A stretch of DNA of 64,000 nt from Marinobacter fonticola. GTDB lineage: Bacteria > Pseudomonadota > Gammaproteobacteria > Pseudomonadales > Oleiphilaceae. Below are positions 9,239 to 17,545 of this stretch, in pieces. The notes beneath the pieces are model-generated. The model did no database searches and was not told where the DNA came from. It saw only the letters and a program-made list of their open reading frames with translations. Each line of letters begins with the position of its first letter. Positions within the stretch are counted from its first letter, which is position 1. Where the stretch lies: assembly GCF_008122265.1 (NCBI RefSeq), contig NZ_CP043042.1, forward strand, positions 3,472,001 through 3,536,000. Direction: 5' to 3'. Both the position numbers and the translations under genes were made by a program.

Positions 9239-9654
9239 ATCTATAACCTCGTCGTTGTTTGTCTTCCTCGCATTCTACCGAGACAGACAAAGACGTTTTT
9301 CCTATTAAAGCCGCCAGCGCCCAACATTTTGACTTTTTTTGGCCGTAAAAATTCTGTAAATTCCTAGCCTTCGGCCAAAAAACAGCTATTCAGACTTCGA
9401 ATACTCCAGCACACCGTTTCATGGGCAAGCGTCCTAAGCGCCTTCAATGCGTCGTTTGCCGCGCCATGTACTCCATGGCCGACGGTCTATTCAATCTCCT
9501 ACGTGGCAACGCCGAATGCAAGGAAAAGACCGAAACTGTCGTTGGCGTCGGCTACCTTTTAAAGTCATGTCGTCCCCATAACTTACTAATCGAAGTCGTT
9601 TTATTTACATTCCCCCACCTCCCTAAAGATTACGACTACTAGAGAGCTTAACTT
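9239..9654. other. putA / Lrp-regulator divergent intergenic region
   Basis: A 416-bp region carrying the promoters of both divergent genes. A 73-codon plus-strand open frame (9421-9642) lacks a ribosome site or any recognisable family and is not called. Confidence 0.6.
9335..9382. promoter_or_regulatory. Inverted repeat, candidate regulator site
   Basis: A perfect 11-bp inverted repeat, TTTTTTGGCCG at 9335-9345 and CGGCCAAAAAA at 9372-9382, separated by 26 bases, lies about 100 bp upstream of putA. The separated AT-rich arms fit an Lrp-family octamer site; binding is inference. Confidence 0.4.
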
Positions 9655-10107
9655 ATGGTCGAATTGGACCGCATAGATCACGCTATCATGCGTGAGCTAC
9701 AGAAGGACGCCCGGCTAACCGTTACCAAACTCGCTTCACGAATCGGCCTTTCGAAAACGCCCTGCCAAGTGCGCATGCGCCGGCTTGAAGAGCAGGGCTA
9801 TATCACTGGATACACCGCTCTGATCAATCAGACCAAGCTCGGCCTTAACCATATCGCCTTTGCCCAGGTCACCTTAAGTGACACCAGCAGCAAGGCGCTA
9901 GCGGCGTTCAATGACGCTATTCGGCAAATATCAGCGGTGGAACAGTGCCATATGATCGCGGGAAACTTCGATTACCTGCTGAAAGTACGGACCCGAAATA
10001 TGGCGGAGTACCGTCAAGTGCTCGGCGAGCAGATTTCTGCCCTGCCCCACGTGCTACAAACGAGTACATTCGTGGTGATGGAAAACGTCAAGGATGGCGG
10101 ACTCTAG
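9655..10107 (+). CDS. Lrp/AsnC-family regulator of proline catabolism
   Basis: A 150-residue regulator. The N-terminal helix-turn-helix (about 5-60; LDRIDHAIMRELQKDARLTV, KLASRIGLSKTPCQVRMRRL) is followed by the RAM/AsnC ligand domain (about 66-145; IAFAQVTL, VEQCHMIAGNFDYLLKVRT). It is divergent from a putA that lacks its own DNA-binding domain. This arrangement is known for Lrp-type PutR activators of proline catabolism in other proteobacteria, so a proline-responsive activator of putA is the likely role. The role is inferred from position; the family is certain. Confidence 0.9.
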   Translation: MVELDRIDHAIMRELQKDARLTVTKLASRIGLSKTPCQVRMRRLEEQGYITGYTALINQTKLGLNHIAFAQVTLSDTSSKALAAFNDAIRQISAVEQCHMIAGNFDYLLKVRTRNMAEYRQVLGEQISALPHVLQTSTFVVMENVKDGGL

Positions 10108-10243
10108 TGTCCGTTAGCACAACTGTGCGGGCTAGGATTCGAAAGGATTTAAGGCCGTCGAGTCATTGGGAGGGGCAAACATGTCAACGCCTGGCGAAGC
10201 CGGAGCCGGGGGACCAAGCCCCCGACGCCTTGAAAAACTGAGT

Positions 10244-10363
10244 TCAAAGCGAACCCGCGGCCACTAAGATGCCTCCCACCGCAAAGGCGATAGGAATCAA
10301 CGCAGCCAGTACTTCACCGAGATCTACCTTAGCGCCCCCATTTTCATTACGCTCACCCGCCAT
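10244..10363 (-). CDS. 39-residue single-helix membrane protein
   Basis: A short open frame starting at the ATG at 10363, with GGAG 7 bases upstream. A polar N-terminus (MAGERNENGGAKVDLGEV) is followed by one hydrophobic helix (about 18-39; LAALIPIAFAVGGILVAAGSL). A longer in-frame extension upstream has no protein-like features. No family is recognised. The ribosome site and the polar-then-hydrophobic layout support a real small protein. Confidence 0.5.
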   Translation of the reverse strand: MAGERNENGGAKVDLGEVLAALIPIAFAVGGILVAAGSL

Positions 10364-10670
10364 ACAACAACTCCAATCAACAACGTACAACATGGTCGAA
10401 GCGCGCCACTTTAGGGCTCCGGGGGATGGCGCACAATAAGTAGGAAGCGAATATCGGCCAGTGTTTCGGGTATCCACTAGTGCTTTAAGAAAAATAGCTA
10501 TTCGCCCGCGAATTTTGACCGACCCTGACGTGTTACATCCATAAAACACGAAAGTACGGCATCCGTTAACGCAGGTTAAAGAACGGTTGAAAACTATTCT
10601 GCCACCATCATGAAAGACGTAACGGCAGTTCAGATAAACCATTCAACGATCAGCGCACAAGGAGGCAGTC
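10364..10670. other. 307-bp intergenic region without recognised genes
   Basis: It lies between the small membrane protein gene and the DUF2267 gene, and presumably holds promoters for both. No repeat or structure stands out. Confidence 0.5.
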
Positions 10671-11096
10671 ATGCAAGCGAGCATCGATACTGTTGAGCGC
10701 AATGTGAAAATGATGAATGTCTGGCTCAAGGAAACGTCCCAAGAACTGGGCGGCATAGATGAAGACGATGCCTGGCGTCGGCTGCGGGCCGTACTGCAAA
10801 CGATTAGGGACCGGGTGACCATCGATGAAGCAGCGCATTTCGCTGCTCAGCTGCCTATTCTTGCCCGGGGATTGTTCTACGAGGATTGGCGGCCATCCGA
10901 ATCACCGCAGAAATGGCGAGACCGGGGTGAATACCTCGAAGCGATCAACGCCAAGATCAGCAACGATGGAGCCGCCGACCCGGAAGAAACGCTCCGGGCA
11001 GTCCTCAAAGTCATCGAACGCCACATAGATGCAGGGGAGGTCGAAAAGGTCAAGGAGATGCATCCAAAGGAGATGTGGGATCTCTGGCCTTCGTGA
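10671..11096 (+). CDS. DUF2267 protein
   Basis: A 141-residue soluble protein. It carries the DUF2267 pattern twice: a first helical unit with DAWRRLRAVLQTIRDRVTID and AAHFAAQLPILARGLFYEDW followed by RPSESPQKW, then a second unit with ADPEETLRAVLKVIERHI and EVEKVKEMHPKEMWDLWP. The family has no established biochemical role and often sits among stress-response genes. The start has AAGGAGG eight bases upstream, and an intrinsic terminator follows the stop, so this is a single-gene transcript. Confidence 0.88.
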   Translation: MQASIDTVERNVKMMNVWLKETSQELGGIDEDDAWRRLRAVLQTIRDRVTIDEAAHFAAQLPILARGLFYEDWRPSESPQKWRDRGEYLEAINAKISNDGAADPEETLRAVLKVIERHIDAGEVEKVKEMHPKEMWDLWPS

Positions 11097-11125
11097 ACCG
11101 CGCATTAAAGTCCATCAATTGTTTT

Positions 11126-11161
11126 GAAGAAGCCCCGTTCGTATGAGAACGGGGCTTCTTC
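11126..11161 (+). terminator. Rho-independent terminator
   Basis: A perfect 15-bp stem (GAAGAAGCCCCGTTC / GAACGGGGCTTCTTC) with a 6-base loop, 29 bases past the DUF2267 stop codon. The remaining sequence to 11424 shows no gene or clear repeat and presumably holds the promoter of the asparagine-synthetase-like gene. Confidence 0.85.
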
Positions 11162-11424
11162 ATTCTCATACTCGGCAAGCCCTATATTTTGGCGCCCTAC
11201 CAAAACCACGTACGCAACAAACGGTTAATGCTTTGTAACCGAGCCTATTTCCATCCAAACTTTCATTTCCCAACGAGAGCCCGTTAGCTCTACTATTTTT
11301 CATGGTGTAGTCACGACTTTCACTATTTAGGACAATTGATGTAGGCACAACTGTCGATGTTGGCTGCCCCAATAAACACCGAAGCTTTTCCTCACGTTTA
11401 ACACTTTCAGGGAACAGTCCCGTT

Positions 11425-13131
11425 ATGGAAAACCTGTTTACCGCGGATATTGGCGGGAAAGACGCTGAGCTATTATTTCAGCGGCTCGGCGACGAATCGA
11501 CCTATACGTTGGATGGCCCGTACGCCTCCATCGCCACCAATGGTCGGGTTGTCGAGGAGAGCGACAACGTTTTGGTCATTGTTGGCACGCCACTCCCGTC
11601 AGTTTCCCAAGTGCCGAAAAACTGGAGGGAAGCAAAAGAGCAACTCCCCGCCCATGATGGCGTCTTCAGTATGCTCTACTGGGATAGGGAAGCTAACAAG
11701 CTCGTTATCATCAGCGATTTCATGGGGTTTTATCCGCTATACGTCAAACGGGACCAAGGGCGCATCTATTTCAGCACCGCAACCCGTGCCTTTGAAGGGG
11801 ACTTCGATGCCGCTGGCTGGGGCACTTTTATTACCCTCGGTCAAACACTCGGCAACGCCACCCTTACGGCCGGTGTCGAACGGGTCGCACCGGCGAGTCT
11901 CATGGTCATTGACCTGGCAACGAGAGAAATGGAAGTCACTCAATATTGGCGGCCCGAACCCCATTCCACTGTCCCGACTGTCGATCAGGTCCACGAGTCG
12001 CTACGTTCAAGCACCGACCAAATCATCGCTGCGCATAAGGACGACGACCACTTCGTTTTAATGAGTGGCGGATTCGACTCACGCCTTATCGCTTGCATGT
12101 TGACGCGCCAAAATCTCTCTTTTCGAGGTGTATTGGTCTCGCACTATGACGAGAATCTCGACGCCGAAACACGTTTCGGTAGGGCCATGGCAAAAAAGCT
12201 GGGTTTTTCCTGTGAGTACCGCACGGCTGATCGGGACTTTTTCTCCAGCGAGGAATTTCTGCACTATCTCTTCGCTTCAGACGCCGAGACGCCTAGCCTG
12301 TATCTGTTTATCTCACAAGTGCTGCAGTTTGTCCCACGCGGCGGCGTCGTCTGGGACGGTTTTATCCCAGGCACTTTGCTGAAAAACGCCATTACGGACG
12401 CGTCGCCGGCAGATCGAATCGAACTGGCGTTTCAAGACTACTTGAAGCGCCTCGGCACCCCATTCGATGGCAAAACCTGGAAAGCAGCAAGGCAGCTTTT
12501 TAAGCCTGAAATAGCCCGGCAGTTCGAGGATGCATTTCAGGCGCAATGGGAGTCGGTCACGTCCGAATATGCCAATGACGAGGACGGAATAAGCGATTTC
12601 CATTTCGATCACCGGAATAGGACCAGGACCCTTATCAACCCCTTCAAAGCATTCAGGACCCGCGCTAAAACGGTAACGCCGGGAACGACGAGAGACTTCG
12701 TAAATCTCGCCCGATCCGTCCCTGAGCAGGCCAAACGGGACAATGATTTCTACCGAAAACTGTACGAACACTATTATCCTGAAGCTTATACGGTGCCCTT
12801 GGTAAAACAAAACAAGCTTGTTCCACCAAAACACTTCAGCCCAAGCTTCGAAGCGTTCAGATTGCTCAATAAACTCCACGGACGACTGAGTGAGCGTCCC
12901 CGGCTAATGCGCTACTTGGGAATCGATCCCCATAAATACCGTTTCCGGAACTCCTCGTTCCTGGACGTTCCACAGCTGTATGACACACCAGACCCTGCAC
13001 TTAATCAGGACTTCCTGAAGAAACTGCAAACCGGCGATGTCGTATCACCTGCGGCAGTGAGACTCCTATTCCATTGGCGGGCCTGGCGGTGGCTGCATGA
13101 GCAGCGTCTTTACCAGAATTTCAAAGGGTGA
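11425..13131 (+). CDS. Asparagine-synthetase-like protein, glutaminase-dead
   Basis: A 568-residue protein with the two-domain plan of AsnB-type enzymes. The N-terminal part (about 1-175) resembles a class II glutamine amidotransferase fold (HDGVFSMLYWDREANKLVI, SDFMGFYPLYVK), but the obligatory Cys2 is absent (the protein begins MENLF), so it cannot hydrolyse glutamine. The synthetase part has the ATP-pyrophosphatase loop SGGFDS at 214-219. The C-terminal 250 residues are rich in charged and aromatic residues and unlike canonical AsnB. Such orphans form amide bonds in peptide or polysaccharide tailoring or use ammonia. It is single-gene, bounded by an upstream terminator. The substrate is unknown. 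Confidence 0.8.
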   Translation: MENLFTADIGGKDAELLFQRLGDESTYTLDGPYASIATNGRVVEESDNVLVIVGTPLPSVSQVPKNWREAKEQLPAHDGVFSMLYWDREANKLVIISDFMGFYPLYVKRDQGRIYFSTATRAFEGDFDAAGWGTFITLGQTLGNATLTAGVERVAPASLMVIDLATREMEVTQYWRPEPHSTVPTVDQVHESLRSSTDQIIAAHKDDDHFVLMSGGFDSRLIACMLTRQNLSFRGVLVSHYDENLDAETRFGRAMAKKLGFSCEYRTADRDFFSSEEFLHYLFASDAETPSLYLFISQVLQFVPRGGVVWDGFIPGTLLKNAITDASPADRIELAFQDYLKRLGTPFDGKTWKAARQLFKPEIARQFEDAFQAQWESVTSEYANDEDGISDFHFDHRNRTRTLINPFKAFRTRAKTVTPGTTRDFVNLARSVPEQAKRDNDFYRKLYEHYYPEAYTVPLVKQNKLVPPKHFSPSFEAFRLLNKLHGRLSERPRLMRYLGIDPHKYRFRNSSFLDVPQLYDTPDPALNQDFLKKLQTGDVVSPAAVRLLFHWRAWRWLHEQRLYQNFKG

Positions 13132-13191
13132 TTAATGCAGTCCGTTACCTTATCCGCACGGAAACTCACTGAGCTTCCCAAGAGTTGATCC

Positions 13192-13212
13192 CCGGCGTGT
13201 ACGGCACGCCGG
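13192..13212. other. Hairpin after the asparagine-synthetase-like gene
   Basis: CCGGCGTG and CACGCCGG pair perfectly around TACGG. No T-run follows, so terminator function is uncertain. It lies between two convergent genes. Confidence 0.35.
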
Positions 13213-13343
13213 ACAAACCACAATCTGCACTACCCGACATTGGATCGTTTGAAGTGAGAGCCCGAGATCCGGGCCCAACCTATTTGCTCTGGAAAATAGT
13301 CGGTTAGCTCCACTAGCTCCACCCCGCGGATGACACGGCGAGC

Positions 13344-14261
13344 TTACGACTGATGGCCTAGCTGCCGGGTCGCGAAGTCTACAAAGGCGCGCAATTTAGG
13401 AGAGATGTGGCGCGACCGGGGGTATTGCAGGTTTACGCTGCCTTGGTACTTGCCGACCATCGACCAATCGTCCAGTACCGTTACCACGGTGCCCTGCTTG
13501 AGTTGGGCATTAACGGTAAAATCGGGAAAGAGCCCGATACCGAACCCCTGACGCACGGCATCCATCCTAATCTCGGTGTGATTGACGATATAGCGTCCGG
13601 AGGTTTCAACCGTAACGGTTTCATCGCCCTTTTTCAGCGTCCAGATGTGATCGGTGACGTTCTCGCCGAGCGATAGGCACTCCAAACGCTCAAGGTCCTT
13701 AGGATGTTCCGGTTTGCCGTATTCGGCAATGTACTGTGGCGACGCGCACAGCAGCGAGCGCACCACACCCAACCGGGCCGCCACCAATCCCTCTATCGGT
13801 TGATCGGTAATGGTGACGACAGCGTCGATATCGTCGTAATGCGGATCCAGCGTCCTGTCGGTAACCACCAATTGGACCTCCACCGTCGGGTGGGCCTTCA
13901 AAAAAGGCGGCACCACACGCCTCAACACCTGCGCGCCGTAGGCTTTTGGCACACCGATCGAGAGTCGCCCACTGGGTTCGCCCCGGGCCTGTTCGGCGAT
14001 ATCGAGCACGTCGTGGGCAGAGTCCAGCACTGACTTGCAGTGGGCAAACACTTTCTCCCCCGTCGCATTCAGGCGCAGGCTGCGGGTCGATCGCTCCAAC
14101 AGCCGCAGCTCAAGCGCATCTTCCAGGCGTGAGACCTGGCGACTGACCGCGGAGGGCGTCGAGCCCAGCTTATGGGCGGCAGAAGTAAACGAGCCGGTTT
14201 CCACCACGGTCACGAAGACCACCACGTCTTGCATGATCGACATCAGTTGATTCGCACTCAC
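13344..14261 (-). CDS. LysR-family transcriptional regulator
   Basis: A 305-residue LysR regulator. The helix-turn-helix is at about 10-68 (VVFVTVVETGSFTSAAHKLG, TPSAVSRQVSRLEDAL), followed by the substrate-binding domain (PSGRLSIGVPKAYGAQVLRR, GLVAARLGVV, GFGIGLFPDFTV). I choose the GTG at 14261 because AAAGGAG lies 9 bases upstream; an ATG at 14243 is the alternative, and the longer open frame to 14375 has no ribosome site. It diverges from the ligase/dioxygenase/exporter set, with the 68-bp inverted repeat between them. It is a good candidate regulator of that set (inference). The effector is unknown. Confidence 0.9.
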   Translation of the reverse strand: MSANQLMSIMQDVVVFVTVVETGSFTSAAHKLGSTPSAVSRQVSRLEDALELRLLERSTRSLRLNATGEKVFAHCKSVLDSAHDVLDIAEQARGEPSGRLSIGVPKAYGAQVLRRVVPPFLKAHPTVEVQLVVTDRTLDPHYDDIDAVVTITDQPIEGLVAARLGVVRSLLCASPQYIAEYGKPEHPKDLERLECLSLGENVTDHIWTLKKGDETVTVETSGRYIVNHTEIRMDAVRQGFGIGLFPDFTVNAQLKQGTVVTVLDDWSMVGKYQGSVNLQYPRSRHISPKLRAFVDFATRQLGHQS

Positions 14262-14335
14262 TGCGCATAACTCCTTTGCTGCGATTCGGCCTAATCCAAT
14301 TCTGTCTGGTTCGTTAGCATACGTGTATTCAATAA

Positions 14336-14403
14336 GGAGCCTCTGAATAAAGGCTTGATCGCATCGGGTTTCCAAAGCGATTCAGGCGTTATTCGGAGGC
14401 TCC
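14336..14403. repeat. 68-bp inverted repeat containing a ribosome binding site
   Basis: GGAGCCTCTGAATAA (14336-14350) faces TTATTCGGAGGCTCC (14389-14403) with one mismatch. A weaker inner pairing (CTTGATCGC with GCGATTCAGG) makes most of the unit a hairpin. The GGAGG at 14396-14400, inside the right arm, is the best Shine-Dalgarno for the ATG at 14407. A 17-base end segment recurs at 3690-3706, suggesting a miniature mobile or repetitive element. Translational control by folding is inference. Confidence 0.6.
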
Positions 14404-14406
14404 ATC

Positions 14407-15678
14407 ATGATAGTTAAAAGGGAATGGATTGCGATGAAAAAGCTGCGTAGCGTGACGGATCTGGAGTTTGTGTGTGACCACGTCGACCACGTTGTCACCC
14501 TGTTCAGCGGCGGACTCGACAGTACCTACTTGCTCAAGTTGCTCAGCGAGCGTGGCGTGGAAGTCACCGCCGTTGCTGTCGACCTGGGTGACGAGCCCGA
14601 CATTCCCGCTTTACATCGTGTGGCTTCGACATTCGGCGCCCATCTACGTGTCGTCGACCTGAAACACACCTTCGCCCGTGAGGCTGCGCTACCGGCTATT
14701 CGGGCTCAGGCCCGTTACCTGCACAACTTCCCCATTAGCGCCTCACTGTCACGGCCGTTCATGGCGCAGGCAGCCGTCGATATCGCCGAATCCCTGGGCT
14801 GCGGAGCCATTTTTCATACGGCGACCCAGTCGCAAAATAGTCTACGGCGCATTAACGGTGCTATCGAGCAACTAGGCTACGGCGGATTCTACGGGTCGCC
14901 GCACGAATATACCTCCGTTTCCCGAAGCGAGAAAATCCGGGCGCTCAAAGCGGCCGGTCTTGCTTCGTTCGAGCAGCGCATCGTCAGCGGAGACAGCAAT
15001 CTGTGGTGTCGTGAGTTCGAGTCTGGCGTGATTGAGAACCCGGAAGGCTTCGTCATTCCCGAGAGCCTCTTTACCTGGTCGCGTCCGGATGCGGAGCGCC
15101 AAACCGATATACCGGGCCATAAATTCTCGATTACTTTTCAAGCCGGCGTTCCCGTGGCCGTCAACGACGGCTCCATGGAACCCGTGCCCTTGATCAATCA
15201 TCTGAACCGGATTGTGGGCGCATATGGGATCGGACGATTTACCGGCCTCGAGCACCTTCAAGGTGGCGAGAAGGTGCTCGAGGTGCGCGAGGCGCCCGCC
15301 GCTCAGGCGTTGATGGACGCCTACCGGCATCTGGAAACCGCGGTCCATAGCTACGAACTAATACGCGAGAAAGCGGCGCTAGAACAGCTTTGGGTGCGTG
15401 AAGCGGTTGAAGGGCGCTGGTTTGGCACACTGCGGGATGCCATCGACCACTTTATTCTGAGAACCTCCCAGGAGGTTTCCGGGCGAGTCTGTTACGACGT
15501 ATCGGGCGGACAATTGAACGTCGAATCGATTCAGGCAGGTTGCCCGCTGTATCTTAAAGAACGAGATCAATGGGAATCGCAAAAGGCCGCGTCCAGCAGC
15601 GCCCGGTCGCTGGTCGATATGTCTTCCAGCGAACAGCCTTCGGCCCCAGTGCCCGAACAACTGGCTCTGGGAGCGTAA
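14407..15678 (+). CDS. Argininosuccinate-synthase-like ATP-dependent ligase
   Basis: A 423-residue homologue of ArgG, but clearly divergent. It keeps the N-type ATP pyrophosphatase loop FSGGLDSTYL (SGGLDST at 34-40), SGDSNLWCREFESGVIENP (true ArgG has S-D-x-N-L-x6-E-x-G-x-x-E-x-P here), VPVAVNDG, HLNRIVGAYGIGR and the closing helix region. The canonical ATGKGNDQVRFE substrate motif is replaced by TATQSQNSLRRINGA, so citrulline/aspartate specificity is probably altered. True arginine-pathway genes are not nearby. The start with GGAGG is at 14407; ATG 14434 (MKKLRSV) is an alternative. One base separates its stop from the dioxygenase start, so the two are co-transcribed. It presumably adenylates a carbonyl or ureido oxygen and joins an amine; the substrate is unknown. 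Confidence 0.8.
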   Translation: MIVKREWIAMKKLRSVTDLEFVCDHVDHVVTLFSGGLDSTYLLKLLSERGVEVTAVAVDLGDEPDIPALHRVASTFGAHLRVVDLKHTFAREAALPAIRAQARYLHNFPISASLSRPFMAQAAVDIAESLGCGAIFHTATQSQNSLRRINGAIEQLGYGGFYGSPHEYTSVSRSEKIRALKAAGLASFEQRIVSGDSNLWCREFESGVIENPEGFVIPESLFTWSRPDAERQTDIPGHKFSITFQAGVPVAVNDGSMEPVPLINHLNRIVGAYGIGRFTGLEHLQGGEKVLEVREAPAAQALMDAYRHLETAVHSYELIREKAALEQLWVREAVEGRWFGTLRDAIDHFILRTSQEVSGRVCYDVSGGQLNVESIQAGCPLYLKERDQWESQKAASSSARSLVDMSSSEQPSAPVPEQLALGA

Positions 15679-15679
15679 A

Positions 15680-16474
15680 ATGACTGCCCGGCAATTGCTA
15701 CCTACGCCTCGCAGCCTATGCCCGACCTCTGAGGAGGCTGCCGCCAAATTGACCATAAATAAATACACGGCTATCTCCGGAAGAGCCCTTAGCAAGGTAC
15801 TGGGCCTGGCCGCGCTCGACACTGCGGAAGCCGTGCGGAGGAACTACGCCTGGCAAGCCTTCGCCGGCTGCTGGGACCGCCTGACTCTGGATACTTACAT
15901 GGGCGACAACGGACGCTATCGCTATCGGCGTTACGGTCAGTTCCGATACGACGCACTGACGTCTTCGCTCCACCTTCTGCCCCACGAACCGTACGTGCAA
16001 CCACGGGCGATCAATCGGCTCAATGGCGATATCCAGCGCCATTTCGATCCGCTGGAAACGGCACTGACGGAAAGCCCTATCCTATTTAACCTGTTGCGGG
16101 AAATGGCAGCGATCTATTCGGCTGCGGATGGCTACACGTCGAACTGGCGGATTCGGCTTCACCCTTACCGCATCACCGGCTCGACCGGCGCCCCCGGCAA
16201 GCCGACCCCCGAAGGACTTCACCGCGACGGCGTGACCTATATCGCGTCATTGATGGTTGCCCGTCGCAATATTACCGGTGGCATTACCCGTGTCACCACT
16301 AACGACAGGCGAATGCTGACCTCCGTGAGACTCACCGAACCGCTTGACCTTCTCATCTCGGATGACGCAAGCACGATGCACGAAGTGTCGGAAGTCCGCT
16401 CCCTGGATGGCCACTCACCGTCTTTCCGCGACGTTCTGGTGATCGCCTTCGAACGCATGGATGCGTTCGGCTAA
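15680..16474 (+). CDS. 2OG-Fe(II) dioxygenase, isoleucine-hydroxylase-like (PF10014 type)
   Basis: A 264-residue soluble non-haem iron oxygenase. The facial triad is visible as H181-x-D183 in GLHRDGVTY and H234 in STMHEVSEVR, with the 2-oxoglutarate arginine R250 in FRDVLVIAF. The region NITGGITRVTTNDRRML and LTEPLDLLISDD match the PF10014 family, whose studied members hydroxylate free aliphatic amino acids such as isoleucine. The ribosome site GGGAG lies inside the upstream gene end. Between the ArgG-like ligase and an EamA carrier, it probably hydroxylates an amino acid or the ligase product; that is inference. The dioxygenase-plus-RhtA-like-exporter pairing recalls the Bacillus isoleucine dioxygenase operon. 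Confidence 0.82.
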   Translation: MTARQLLPTPRSLCPTSEEAAAKLTINKYTAISGRALSKVLGLAALDTAEAVRRNYAWQAFAGCWDRLTLDTYMGDNGRYRYRRYGQFRYDALTSSLHLLPHEPYVQPRAINRLNGDIQRHFDPLETALTESPILFNLLREMAAIYSAADGYTSNWRIRLHPYRITGSTGAPGKPTPEGLHRDGVTYIASLMVARRNITGGITRVTTNDRRMLTSVRLTEPLDLLISDDASTMHEVSEVRSLDGHSPSFRDVLVIAFERMDAFG

Positions 16475-16494
16475 CCCACTTCAAAGGCTTTTCC

Positions 16495-17418
16495 ATGTTG
16501 ATAAACAAACGAACATTCCCGGTCGCCGAGTGTCTTTTGCTGCTAGTCGCCGCCTTCTGGGGTACCAGCTACGGCCTTTCCAAGCAGGCATTGGCCTTCT
16601 ACTCCGTGCTGGGTTTTATCGCCATCCGTTTTTTTATGGCCTTTCTCACCTTGCTGCCGGCCCTGGTCCGGGAATACCGCCGCGGCGCGGCGAGGGATTG
16701 GCGGGTGGGGCTGCCTACGGGCGCAATTCTCTTTGCCATTTTCGTCTGCGAAATCTACGGCGTGCTGCATACCACAGCGGCCAATGCTGCATTTCTGATC
16801 AGCCTGTGCGTCCTGTTTACGCCGTATACGGAATGGCTGATCTTCAAGCGCCCCCCGTCGATGGAGAATTTCGTCTTGGCCGGCCTCTCATTCGTCGGCG
16901 TAATACTTCTGACCACCGGGAGCACCGTTACGCTCAACATCGGCGATCTGCTGATCCTTGGGGCGGCCATATTGCGTGCTTTTATGGTCACGGTGACCAA
17001 GAAGGTCGCGTCGGACAAGGATCTTTCCACCTTGAGCCTGACCTGCATCCAGTCCGGCGTCGTTAGCCTCGGGGCCGCGTTCGTCATCATCCTGTTCCAG
17101 CCGGAAACGCTACGCGCACTACCGATGGATATGGAGTTCTGGTTAATTACCGTCTACCTTGTGCTGTTCTGTACTGTATTTGCGTTCTTTGCCCAGAACT
17201 ACGGCGCTCGCAACATAGCGCCGACCCGGGTGTCGCTACTGATGGGTACAGAGCCTGCCTTCGGTGCGCTTTTCGCAGTCTGGTGGCTGGGTGAGGAGAT
17301 CGGATTGACCGGCTGGATGGGCGGCGGACTGATCGTTTTTGCGGCGCTCTATTCGGTATTCCCTAAAACGGCGCGCGAAGTGCCGGCAGGTGTCAGAGAG
17401 CCGAAAAGTGCGGTTTGA
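16495..17418 (+). CDS. EamA/RhtA-type exporter
   Basis: A 307-residue inner-membrane protein with about ten hydrophobic helices in two EamA repeats (about 10-145 and 155-290). Typical family segments are FWGTSYGLSKQAL, VILLTTGSTVTL, GAAILRAFMVTVTKK and LLMGTEPAFGALFAVWWLGEE. EamA carriers export amino acids and small metabolites. It follows the dioxygenase by 20 bases with AAAGG upstream of its ATG, so it belongs to the same transcript and would export that pathway's product. Substrate not predictable. Confidence 0.9.
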   Translation: MLINKRTFPVAECLLLLVAAFWGTSYGLSKQALAFYSVLGFIAIRFFMAFLTLLPALVREYRRGAARDWRVGLPTGAILFAIFVCEIYGVLHTTAANAAFLISLCVLFTPYTEWLIFKRPPSMENFVLAGLSFVGVILLTTGSTVTLNIGDLLILGAAILRAFMVTVTKKVASDKDLSTLSLTCIQSGVVSLGAAFVIILFQPETLRALPMDMEFWLITVYLVLFCTVFAFFAQNYGARNIAPTRVSLLMGTEPAFGALFAVWWLGEEIGLTGWMGGGLIVFAALYSVFPKTAREVPAGVREPKSAV

Positions 17419-17485
17419 CGGCAACGCCGGTACTGTTCGAAGTAATGGGCGCTAGTGTACTCGCTAGTGCACTAACTAGTAGGAG

Positions 17486-17509
17486 GGTGCCGCGCAGAAT
17501 GACGGCACC
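17486..17509 (+). terminator. Possible terminator hairpin after the EamA gene
   Basis: GGTGCCG / CGGCACC forms a 7-bp stem around a 10-base loop, with only a weak pyrimidine tail. It lies between the convergent exporter and GGDEF/EAL genes. The preceding bases contain several short CTAGTG repeats. Confidence 0.35.
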
Positions 17510-17545
17510 TCTATAGCCCCTTTGGCTGGACAGCACCAACATGCT

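Noticed and set aside
9421..9642. 73-codon plus-strand open frame between putA and the Lrp-type gene
   Set aside because: No ribosome site, odd composition and no recognisable family; it lies in a divergent promoter region.
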